The notes below the pieces were generated by a model that saw nothing but the letters and a program-made list of their open reading frames with translations, ran no database searches and was not told the origin of the DNA. Position numbers and translations under genes: made by a program. Shown in pieces: positions 57,416-64,000 of a DNA stretch of 64,000 nucleotides. Source of the stretch: RBG-13-51-18 sp050014095 (GTDB lineage Bacteria; Chloroflexota; Dehalococcoidia; Dehalococcoidales; RBG-16-60-22); the NCBI GenBank assembly GCA_050014095.1, contig JBEKDZ010000001.1, positions 1 through 64,000 of the forward strand, given 5' to 3'. Numbering within the stretch: the stretch's first letter is position 1; every line of letters starts with the position of its first letter.

Positions 57416-58408
57416 CTATCCAAGATTGGCAATGGCTTGTTGGTAGCCCTGCTCGAGCACTTCAATCGCTTTTTCTACGGCGGGTTTGAGAGCTTCCGGC
57501 GCTTTTTCCAGCTGGTCCCTTAAAATTTGTAGATTTTTTTCCAGTTTTTCTGTTAGCGTGAGCCTGAATTTTTCGATATCGCTAACTGCAACGCCTGTCT
57601 CTTCCGTCGTGTTTCTCTGAACAGTTTCAGGGGGAGGATTATTTATTGCCGTATTATTTTCTGCGGTAGCAGTTTGCGTTATAGTAACAGGAGAAGGCGA
57701 TGCTATTGTCGTCGGGGTAGGTGTCGAAGTCGTGGCAGGTTGAGTGGTAGAGACCGGCGGGGCTGGAGACGTTGTCGGGGCATTAGCATTATCGTTAGCT
57801 ATCATTAAACCATAAGAGGCTGATTTTTCTCCTTGAGTGGCAACATTTAAGTTATTGTTTGCCATCGCTACCAACTGGCTGTTCATACGCTCCGTCGTCT
57901 GCTCAACCTGAACAGAATTAGCTTCTTCCGCCATTTTCACTATTTCTTCCACGCGATTATCGATAAACCTGCTGTTAAGCTCCGCTTTGCCCTGTTCGGA
58001 TAACGTAAACGCCATCTGTACCGATTCTGTAGCCATCTTCACCGCATATAAAGGACTATCCGGCAAGGCATTAGTGGCAGCAGCGACCGTGCCGGTACCG
58101 CCTGCCAGAAGAACGAGAACGATAGCCACCGGCGCCACCCACCGCACTTGCCATTTAAAGCCGCTCCAACCCTTTTTAACTGGCATATTACGGATGGCAG
58201 ACTGGAACTCATCAGCGGCTCGCTGGCGGAACTCGGGACGTGGCTTGATTGAAGCCGCTAGCCTGGCTTCCAGCGCGGTTTTCAGCAGGGGCTCCAGTTC
58301 CGCGGAATATTGAGGATATCTTGACAGGCACGCCTCGATGGTCTCGCCTTTAATCAGTCGGTCGAGGCATTCATTCAGTATATTTTCAAATTCCTTCTCT
58401 TTAGCCAT
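57416..58408 (-). CDS. DUF5667 membrane protein, probable partner of the ECF sigma factor
   Basis: A 330-residue protein. The N-terminal 60 residues (FENILNECLDRLIKGETIEACLSRYPQYSAELEPLLKTALEA) form a helical region seen in anti-sigma-like proteins next to ECF sigma genes. A membrane helix (WVAPVAIVLVLLAGGTGTVAAA) follows, then the DUF5667 segment (LPDSPLYAVKMATESVQMAFTLSEQGKAELNSRFIDNRVEEIVKMAEE). A Thr/Pro-rich stretch (TTSPAPPVSTTQPATTSTPT) and a final helical bundle complete it. It starts 5 bases after the sigma gene ends. No zinc HxxxCxxC motif is present, so anti-sigma activity would be of a different type. Confidence 0.85.
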   Translation of the reverse strand: MAKEKEFENILNECLDRLIKGETIEACLSRYPQYSAELEPLLKTALEARLAASIKPRPEFRQRAADEFQSAIRNMPVKKGWSGFKWQVRWVAPVAIVLVLLAGGTGTVAAATNALPDSPLYAVKMATESVQMAFTLSEQGKAELNSRFIDNRVEEIVKMAEEANSVQVEQTTERMNSQLVAMANNNLNVATQGEKSASYGLMIANDNANAPTTSPAPPVSTTQPATTSTPTPTTIASPSPVTITQTATAENNTAINNPPPETVQRNTTEETGVAVSDIEKFRLTLTEKLEKNLQILRDQLEKAPEALKPAVEKAIEVLEQGYQQAIANLG

Positions 58409-58413
58409 GATAT

Positions 58414-58953
58414 TTACTCCGTCGCCAGGGCTTTACGCAGGGCGACTATGGCGCTGTGCTGCAACGCTTTAATCGCTCCCTCACTCTTGCCCATCACCCC
58501 GGCAACCTCGGTAATCGATAGCTCGCTGGCGAAACGCAGCGAGATAACCTCCTGCTGTGCCGCCGTAAGTTTTCTGGTCGCCATCACTACTTCTTCCACC
58601 GCTATTTTCTTTTCCACCAGGTATTTCGGGTCGCCTTCTACGGCAGGAATCGGCAAAGACTCATCGAGCGGCACCGTAGCGTGTTTCGCCTTCTTCCTAA
58701 AGAAGTCGACCACCTGGTTATGAGCGATACGATAGAGCCAGGAGGAGAAGGGCAACCCCTTTTCTTTATAAGAAGAGATAGACTGGAGGGCATGGAGAAA
58801 TACCTGCTGCGTCATATCCTCTGCCTCGGTTCTATCGCCGATTTTGATAGCTATATAGCGATAAATCCTATCAAAGTGAGTTTCGTATAGTTGAGTTAAA
58901 GCCACCTGGTCGCCCTGCTGGGCGCGCCGGATAAGGCTTACCTCATCTTGCAC
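58414..58953 (-). CDS. ECF-type RNA polymerase sigma factor
   Basis: A 179-residue sigma-70 family factor with region 2 (LYETHFDRIYRYIAIKIGDRTEAEDMTQQVFLHALQSI, PFSSWLYRIAHNQVVDFFRKK) and region 4 (LTAAQQEVISLRFASELSITEVAGVMGKSEGAIKALQHSAIVALRKAL). GTG 58953 is chosen because it begins the standard VQDEVSLIRRAQQGD; the longer frame to 59121 adds 56 unrelated residues and crosses a CCCCGA...TCGGGG hairpin (58976-58991). It drives stress or envelope genes in related bacteria; its target here is unknown. Confidence 0.9.
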   Translation of the reverse strand: MQDEVSLIRRAQQGDQVALTQLYETHFDRIYRYIAIKIGDRTEAEDMTQQVFLHALQSISSYKEKGLPFSSWLYRIAHNQVVDFFRKKAKHATVPLDESLPIPAVEGDPKYLVEKKIAVEEVVMATRKLTAAQQEVISLRFASELSITEVAGVMGKSEGAIKALQHSAIVALRKALATE

Positions 58954-59125
58954 CGGAAACCCCCGTCCAGAGCCCCGACATATCGGGGCCGTAAATTTGG
59001 TGTTACCCTGTGCATATAGTATAACGAAAAACAGCCTCGAAAGATAGTTTTTAAGCACTGCGCCGTACGGAAAAAATCTGATAAACATGTTATAATCAGG
59101 CAAAGAATTAAGAGGAGTCAAGTCT

Positions 59126-59347
59126 ATGGCGATTCGTAACTTTTACCAGGAAAAATGCAACGGCTGCGGTATCTGCGTGGCTTGCTGTCCCATGGACGTG
59201 CTGCGACTGGATAAAACGTCGAAAAAAGCGGTGGTGCAGTACCCCAAGGACTGCGTTGCCTGCTGGGGCTGCGAATCATTCTGCCCCCGAGGCTGTTTCG
59301 ACGTCTCGCCGGAGCGCGGCCGTGGCGAGCTGGTAGCGCCGTACTAG
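59126..59347 (+). CDS. Two-cluster [4Fe-4S] ferredoxin (AprB-like)
   Basis: A 73-residue ferredoxin with eight Cys in two sets: CNGCGICVACCP and CVACWGCESFCP. The N-terminus MAIRNFYQEKCNGCGICV and the Trp after the second set's Cys resemble small electron carriers paired with adenylylsulfate reductase or fumarate reductase-type flavoproteins. It lies 115 bases before such a flavoprotein gene in the same direction. A TATAAT (59091-59096) precedes it. Probably the electron donor or acceptor of the next gene product. Confidence 0.88.
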   Translation: MAIRNFYQEKCNGCGICVACCPMDVLRLDKTSKKAVVQYPKDCVACWGCESFCPRGCFDVSPERGRGELVAPY

Positions 59348-59462
59348 GGGGAAAGTTCACAGTTTTAGGATAAGGGAGAAGTTTACAGTATACAGTTTTC
59401 CCCACCCCATTTCTCCTTACTGTCTACTGTGTACTGTATACCAACAACAAATTGGAGAATAT

Positions 59463-61154
59463 ATGAACAAGATAGATAAACTCGGCACCGTCATTACCAC
59501 TGATGTTCTGGTGCTGGGGTCGGGCGGGGCAGGCATATGTGCGGCGCTAAAAGCCAAGGAAAGCAACGTGGATGTGCTGCTAATAGATAAAATGGGCATC
59601 GGCTGGAATGGGCAGGTGCCCATCGGTGGGGGTATCCTCGCTTACGTTTATCCGGATTACGCCGAAAAATGGGCGGAGAAGGTCACTAAAGACAGCCGCT
59701 ATTTCAATAACCAGGACTGGACATTCGCCTTCGGCAAATATATGCATAAATCGACCATGGACTTAGCCGCCATGGGCTTGACTTTCTTCAGAAACAAAGG
59801 CGAGTTGAACATCCTCAACTGGGGACCGAATATCTACGTCACCCTCTTCGACGCCCCGAAGTCGCTGGTGGCTTTAAAAAAGACGGCCATGGCGCGCGGC
59901 GTAAGAATGCAGGACAAGATTTACGCCATCGACCTGCTTAAAAACGACGGTAAAGTGGTGGGGGCTATCGGTTTAGGACTGGTGGACGGCAAGACCTACC
60001 TCTTTAATGCCAAGTCGGTCATTATCGCTACCGGTAACTGCGGCTACATGCACGAGAAAACCTATAGCTCCGTCCTCGGGGAGGGCCCGGCGATGGGCTA
60101 CCGCGCCGGCGCGCAGCTGGTCAACGCCGAGTTCAGCAGCAGCTATGTTTGGGGCATTAAAATCCTCGGCAAAGAGCTGATGGGTATCCATTTTTACCTC
60201 TATTTAGAGAATGCCCGCGGCGAGAAAATCATGGGCAAATATTACCCGGAGCTGATGGTCGGTAAGCACTCGGTCTATACCTTCGACCCGCGTGTTATCG
60301 ACGCTATGCAGAAGGAGGTACAAGCCGGACTCGGTCCTATCTATTTGAATCTCCAAGGGTTATCCGAGGCTGATATTGCCGGACTCGCCGAAGACCAGGT
60401 GGAAGGGCTGACCCACCTCATGGGCAACGACACGATGAAGCTCCTTAGAGAAAAGGCGGGCATCGATCCCTCAAAAGAGAGAATGGAGATGTGGCCGCGG
60501 TATCTCTACAGCGGCGGGGGACTGCGCATCGATATCAACGGCAAGACTACCTTGGACGGACTCTACGCCGCCGGCGGCGCCAGTAGCAACAGCTGGTCGG
60601 GCGGGGGCGGTGGACAGGGCGGCTTAGGCGTACAGTCCGCGGCGGTAACGGGGTTCGTGGCGGGGCAAGGTGCGGCCAAATACGCCGGCGAAAACAAACG
60701 ACTGGACATAGATTTTAACCAGGCAAAAAGCATCCTTGAAAGAGTCATGGCTCCGATGCAGCGTAAGGGCGATACCGATGCCGCGGAGGTCGCCTACCGC
60801 GTCCATGAAGCGGTCGTCCCGATGAAGTACAATCGCCAGCGTACAGCCGACAGGATGCAAGAGGCGCTGGACATCGTGCAGGATGCCCGGGAAAAATTAA
60901 ACCGCGTGGGCGCCGATGATTTCCACGACCTGGCGCGCTATCACTCCGCAGAGAGCATGGCGATGGCAGCGGAGTTCACCTATAAAGCTGCCCTAATGCG
61001 TGAGGAAAGCCGCGCCGGTCATTTCCGTGAGGACTTCCCCAACCGGGACGATAAAAACTGGTTCAAATGGATAACCATCGAGCTGCAGGACGGCAATCCA
61101 CATTTAGCCACCCTGCCGGTGCCTATCGAAAAATATAAACTACAACCTAAGTAA
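59463..61154 (+). CDS. FAD-dependent oxidoreductase, fumarate reductase/AprA-like flavoprotein
   Basis: A 563-residue flavoprotein. The FAD motif VLVLGSGGAGICAALKAKESN lies at about 16-36, and a second FAD region (SVIIATGNCGYMHEKTYSS) and GLYAAGGASSNSWSGGGGGQGGLGVQSA follow. The C-terminal helical domain has AEVAYRVHEAVVPMKYNRQRTADRMQEAL and AALMREESRAGHFREDFPNRDD, as in succinate dehydrogenase and adenylylsulfate reductase alpha subunits. The substrate-site Arg/His set could not be matched with certainty to either. A low-complexity CTGTCTACTGTGTACTG tract precedes it. Electron flow through the adjacent ferredoxin is inferred. Confidence 0.87.
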   Translation: MNKIDKLGTVITTDVLVLGSGGAGICAALKAKESNVDVLLIDKMGIGWNGQVPIGGGILAYVYPDYAEKWAEKVTKDSRYFNNQDWTFAFGKYMHKSTMDLAAMGLTFFRNKGELNILNWGPNIYVTLFDAPKSLVALKKTAMARGVRMQDKIYAIDLLKNDGKVVGAIGLGLVDGKTYLFNAKSVIIATGNCGYMHEKTYSSVLGEGPAMGYRAGAQLVNAEFSSSYVWGIKILGKELMGIHFYLYLENARGEKIMGKYYPELMVGKHSVYTFDPRVIDAMQKEVQAGLGPIYLNLQGLSEADIAGLAEDQVEGLTHLMGNDTMKLLREKAGIDPSKERMEMWPRYLYSGGGLRIDINGKTTLDGLYAAGGASSNSWSGGGGGQGGLGVQSAAVTGFVAGQGAAKYAGENKRLDIDFNQAKSILERVMAPMQRKGDTDAAEVAYRVHEAVVPMKYNRQRTADRMQEALDIVQDAREKLNRVGADDFHDLARYHSAESMAMAAEFTYKAALMREESRAGHFREDFPNRDDKNWFKWITIELQDGNPHLATLPVPIEKYKLQPK

Positions 61155-61184
61155 CCAAATTAATAAAAAAGGGGGTACATAGCG

Positions 61185-61286
61185 AGAGGGGGCTGCGCCC
61201 CCTCTCCATAACCTCCCCCTCTCCAAACAAATGAAACATTGTATTAGCCATTCTATGGTTTGGAGAGGGGGTTAGGGGGTGAGGCT
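61185..61286. repeat. Multi-hairpin intergenic element, copy C
   Basis: Two stems: GAGAGGGGGC-TGC-GCCCCCTCTC (61185-61207), then CCCCCTCTCCAAAC and GTTTGGAGAGGGGG (61216-61229, 61259-61272) with a 29-base loop, ending GGGGGTGAGGC. The first stem matches stem 2 of copy B; the second matches copy A exactly. It sits between the flavoprotein and ECF-S genes. Confidence 0.75.
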
Positions 61287-61316
61287 AATCTTAGATCCAA
61301 ATATTAGTAGATCCCT

Positions 61317-61380
61317 TTGACATTTTATTTTCTACCAGATATCATTATATTATAACGACACGATATATCGTCATATAGCG
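61317..61380 (+). promoter_or_regulatory. Promoter and operator-like dyad of the ECF-S operon
   Basis: TTGACA (61317-61322), a 17-base spacer and TATCAT (61340-61345). Downstream, at the expected start of transcription, lies CGATATAT-CGTC-ATATAGCG (61361-61380), the same dyad as upstream of the SDR gene at 21180-21199. A perfect 12-base palindrome ACGATATATCGT (61360-61371) overlaps it. The ribosome site GGAGG follows directly. Confidence 0.6.
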
Positions 61381-61389
61381 GAGGTTACT

Positions 61390-61980
61390 ATGCTTAAAAG
61401 ATTGGCCATTACCACTCAACCATTACCCTTATCTTTAAAACTCACTAATGTTAAAACCTACGGCATCATCGCCGCGTTTGTGGTGCTAAGCGTACTCACG
61501 CCGTGGGCGTTTCACCAATTCCCAACGGCCGGCGCCACCTATCTCCCGATGCACTTCTTCATCTTCGTCGCCGCGCTCACCTGCGGCTGGCAGGCTGGCG
61601 CTATCGTCGGTTTGCTGACGCCATTTGCCAGTTATTTGGTTTCCGGCATGCCCGTAATGACCGTCCTGCCCCAGATAGCCGTGGAAGTAACCGTCTACGG
61701 TCTGCTGGCAGGACTCTTACGCCAGAAGTTCAACCTGCGCGTGGTTTGGTCGTTGCTGGGCGCCATGGTCGGCGGACGCCTCGCCCTGCTAATCGCCGTA
61801 GCTATCGTGCAGGCAATCACCGGCAACGTGTACAGTCCGCTCGGTCCCTCCGCCACCCCCTTCAGCGCCGTCTGGAATACGGTCGCCCAGGCTTGGCCCG
61901 GTATGCTTATCCAGCTTATCCTGATTCCGGTGGCTTTCTGGGTGGTCAGCCGCTTGAGCGCGAAAAAACAGACCGAGTAG
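61390..61980 (+). CDS. ECF transporter S component-like membrane protein
   Basis: A 196-residue integral membrane protein with about six helices. The central part (GATYLPMHFFIFVAALTCGWQAGAIVGLLTPFASYLVSGMPVMTVLPQIAVEVTVYGLLAGLL) follows the fold of substrate-binding S components of energy-coupling factor importers for vitamins. ECF A and T genes are not in the window, so a shared module elsewhere would be needed. It heads a close operon with a DUF1893 gene and an aldo/keto reductase. The ligand is unknown. Confidence 0.78.
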   Translation: MLKRLAITTQPLPLSLKLTNVKTYGIIAAFVVLSVLTPWAFHQFPTAGATYLPMHFFIFVAALTCGWQAGAIVGLLTPFASYLVSGMPVMTVLPQIAVEVTVYGLLAGLLRQKFNLRVVWSLLGAMVGGRLALLIAVAIVQAITGNVYSPLGPSATPFSAVWNTVAQAWPGMLIQLILIPVAFWVVSRLSAKKQTE

Positions 61981-61984
61981 CTTG

Positions 61985-62398
61985 ATGGACACGGATTTGT
62001 TCAGCGCGTTCCTGGCCAGCAATGACACGCTGCGGATATACCGGGACGAAACGCTTATCTTTTCGTCGGACAAAGACCGGCTGCTGCCCCTGATGGAATA
62101 CCTTGCGGATTATGGTCCGGAGCAGACGCCGGTTATTATTCTCGATAAAATCATGGGCAATGCCGCCGCCCTGCTGGCGGTTAAGGCTAATTGCCGTGAG
62201 GTGTATAGTCCTTTAGGCAGCGAGTTCGCCATCAAAACGCTGGAAAAATTCAGCATCGCATACCACCTGACGGAAACCGTTCCCTATATCATACGGCCGG
62301 ACGGCAAAGGGATGTGCCCCATGGAAAAGCTCTCCATCGGCAAAGAGCCGGAGGAATTTTATCAGGAAATGAAAGCCCGCATCAAGGCAAAAACATAA
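61985..62398 (+). CDS. DUF1893 protein
   Basis: A 137-residue protein; ATG 61985 is used, with a TTG directly before it as an alternative. DTLRIYRDETLIFSSDKDRLLPLMEYL, DKIMGNAAALLAVKANCREVYSPLGSEFAIKTLEKFSIAYHLTETVPYI and CPMEKLS match the DUF1893 family, a cytidine-deaminase-like fold. The D-KIMGNAAALL region corresponds to the family's active-site helix, and a Cys lies in MCPMEKL. Its activity is not known. It lies 4 bases after the ECF-S gene, so co-translation is likely. Confidence 0.88.
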   Translation: MDTDLFSAFLASNDTLRIYRDETLIFSSDKDRLLPLMEYLADYGPEQTPVIILDKIMGNAAALLAVKANCREVYSPLGSEFAIKTLEKFSIAYHLTETVPYIIRPDGKGMCPMEKLSIGKEPEEFYQEMKARIKAKT

Positions 62399-62418
62399 AT
62401 CGATTCAAAAGAGGTAAC

Positions 62419-63456
62419 ATGGAAAAGATAAAACTGGGCAAGACGGGCATGATGGTAACGCGGCTGGGCTTCGGCGGGATACCTATCCAGCGTCTGAACG
62501 AAGCCGACGCCGTGAAAGTAGTGCAAAAGTGCCTCGACCTCGGTATCAATTACCTCGACACCGCCAACGGCTATTCCACCAGCGAGGAACGCATCGGCAA
62601 GGCGGTTAAGGGGCGGCGACATGATGTTTTTATCGCCACCAAGACCTTCCCCGGCACCCCGGATATTATCGAGAAAAACCTTGAACTCTCCCTCAAACGA
62701 CTGGACACCGACTATATCGATTTATACCAGTTCCACGGCATTAACGATAAAGCTACCCTCGATAAAATCCTCGACCCGGAGAACGGGCTTTATAAGGTAT
62801 TTGAAAAAGCCAAAAAAGCCGGTAAGATAAGGCATATCGGCATTACCTCCCACCAGATGGACGCCGCCAAACTAGAAATCAAGTCAGGCCGCTTCGAGAC
62901 CATCATGTTCCCCTTCAACTTCATCACCAACGAGCCCGCTAAAGAGTTGCTGCCCTTATGCCGCGAGCAGGAAATGGGCTTCATCGTGATGAAACCTTTA
63001 GCCGGCGGCATGCTGGATAACGCCACCATTGCTTTCAAGTACCTCTTACAGTTCCCGGATGTGGTGGCCATACCCGGCATTGAAAAGGTGCATGAAATCG
63101 AAGAAATTGCCGCCATTTATGAAGGTACGCAAAAGATAACTGCCGCCGAACGCAAAGAAATGAAGCGGATGACGGAAGAGCTGGGCACGCGGTTCTGCCG
63201 CCGCTGCGATTACTGCCAGCCCTGTGCGCAGGGCATACCTATATCTTTAATTATGACCTTCCCCACCTTCGTTAAACGCCTGCCGCCGGACTGGTATCTC
63301 AAGAGTCCCTTTATCCCCGACGGCATGGCGAAAGCCGCCAGCTGTACCGAGTGCGGCGAATGTGAGACGCGATGTCCCTTCAAGCTCCCCATCCGGGAGA
63401 TGATTAAAGAAGGCTATAACCTCTTCGAGCAGGTAAAAGCCGCCAACACTAAATAA
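62419..63456 (+). CDS. Aldo/keto reductase with C-terminal 4Fe-4S domain
   Basis: A 345-residue oxidoreductase. ATG 62419 after GAGGTAAC is preferred to a longer frame inside the previous gene. The barrel keeps Asp/Tyr in NYLDTANGY, the Lys of FIATKTFPG and His in YQFHGIN. The C-terminal part carries CRRCDYCQPCAQGIPI and then CTECGECETRCPFKLPI, the ferredoxin-like end seen in a group of NADPH or ferredoxin-linked reductases. It is the third gene of the operon with ECF-S and DUF1893; the substrate is unknown. Confidence 0.92.
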   Translation: MEKIKLGKTGMMVTRLGFGGIPIQRLNEADAVKVVQKCLDLGINYLDTANGYSTSEERIGKAVKGRRHDVFIATKTFPGTPDIIEKNLELSLKRLDTDYIDLYQFHGINDKATLDKILDPENGLYKVFEKAKKAGKIRHIGITSHQMDAAKLEIKSGRFETIMFPFNFITNEPAKELLPLCREQEMGFIVMKPLAGGMLDNATIAFKYLLQFPDVVAIPGIEKVHEIEEIAAIYEGTQKITAAERKEMKRMTEELGTRFCRRCDYCQPCAQGIPISLIMTFPTFVKRLPPDWYLKSPFIPDGMAKAASCTECGECETRCPFKLPIREMIKEGYNLFEQVKAANTK

Positions 63457-63535
63457 ATTTCTCTAAAAAACAAGACAAACCTGCTGTAAAGGTATATAAT
63501 TCTCCCAAACATATATTTGCGAAGGAGGTATCCCC

Positions 63536-63979
63536 ATGGCAACCAGCGAAAGAGCCAGACTGGAAAAATACTTTAAAAAAAGCGTCATAACCAATAAAAC
63601 CCCCCACCCCGAGGTTACTGCCCCGCGTCTCGGTCTCCACAGCGATAAAGAATACGGCAACCGCAACTTCTCCATGAGCTGGTGGGCGATTACTGAACCG
63701 TTTGTTATGGTGACGGACTGCCATGCTCACGATTTCGACCAGTTCCTTATTTTCGTGGGAGGCGACCTCACCAATATGCCCAAATTAGGCGGTGAAGTAG
63801 AGCTGACGTTGAGCCTGGACGGCAAGAAGCTGGAAAAGTTCGTCATTACCGAGGCCTGCACCGTCTTTGTACCGGCTGGACTTTATCACTGCCCGCTCAA
63901 CTTTAAAAAGATTAACGACCCCAAGAAGCCCATCCTCTTCCACGACCTGTTCTTCTCGCCGGAATATAAGCGCAAGTAA
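63536..63979 (+). CDS. Cupin-like protein
   Basis: A 147-residue single-domain protein with a strong site (GAAGGAGG). SWWAITEPFVMVTDCHAHDFDQFLIFVGGD resembles the first cupin motif, with His-x-His and a following acidic residue, and ACTVFVPAGLYHCPLNF resembles the second motif with its His. A metal-binding double-stranded beta-helix is therefore likely. I do not recognise a defined enzyme. The gene stands 79 bases after the aldo/keto reductase and ends close to the window edge. Confidence 0.75.
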   Translation: MATSERARLEKYFKKSVITNKTPHPEVTAPRLGLHSDKEYGNRNFSMSWWAITEPFVMVTDCHAHDFDQFLIFVGGDLTNMPKLGGEVELTLSLDGKKLEKFVITEACTVFVPAGLYHCPLNFKKINDPKKPILFHDLFFSPEYKRK

Positions 63980-64000
63980 AGGGCAAACGCTAGATAAAGG

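Noticed and set aside
58414..59121. Longer sigma-factor start at 59121
   Set aside because: The extra 56 residues have no sigma features and cross a hairpin; GTG 58953 gives the standard N-terminus.

Overview
This window looks like a chromosomal segment of an uncultured Chloroflexota bacterium, most likely of class Dehalococcoidia. That placement is an inference. It rests on the set of housekeeping genes, the DUF5667-type partner of the ECF sigma factor, LexA-like boxes of the Gram-positive type (reported for Dehalococcoides), and the ferredoxin plus fumarate-reductase-like flavoprotein pair. No rRNA or tRNA gene was seen.

Layout. (1) 1-3392: a LuxR-type HTH protein, then a rightward cassette of two paralogous exported proteins (one carrying a ubiquitin-like N-terminal domain) and a SipW/archaeal-type signal peptidase with a long cytosolic coiled-coil tail. 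(2) 3389-11903, leftward: a compact phage morphogenesis block (HTH protein, portal, scaffold, HK97-fold capsid, head/fibre proteins, SU10-type adaptor, baseplate-hub-like protein, small OB-like protein). (3) 11904-17350: cargo between portal and terminase, made of an excisionase-like HTH gene with a strong promoter and palindromic operator, two large IPT/TIG plus FnIII-like surface proteins, a HicA/HicB-like pair and a DUF6941-like gene. (4) 17351-18751: large terminase. No integrase, tail-tube, tape-measure, lysis or replication gene is visible, so this is a reduced prophage, a podovirus-like core or a gene-transfer-agent-like element.

(5) 19046-46659: mainly housekeeping genes. They include zinc-ribbon protein and RNase H, SDR, RNase P RNA, nucleotidyltransferase, CtpA-like protease, macrodomain protein, a phage-like pair with a LexA-like promoter, DAHP synthase, mutM/polA, argF, der/plsY/gpsA, dnaJ, ruvX/alaS, galU/ROK kinase/hydrolase, holA, ychF and nfeD. 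(6) 46960-56554: rpoB-rpoC, a three-copy tandem repeat, ruvB, queH. (7) 56551-63979: SIMPL lipoprotein, DUF5667/ECF sigma pair, ferredoxin/flavoprotein, an ECF-S/DUF1893/aldo-keto reductase operon and a cupin-like protein.

The main oddities are the signal peptidase/ubiquitin-like cassette beside the phage block; two near-identical promoters with a LexA-like box between -35 and -10; a 20-bp operator shared by the SDR and ECF-S genes; probable ATT and ATC start codons for ruvX and ruvB; a family of multi-hairpin intergenic elements; a roughly 100-residue AT-rich insertion in AlaRS; and four convergent gene pairs whose stop codons share the same four bases.
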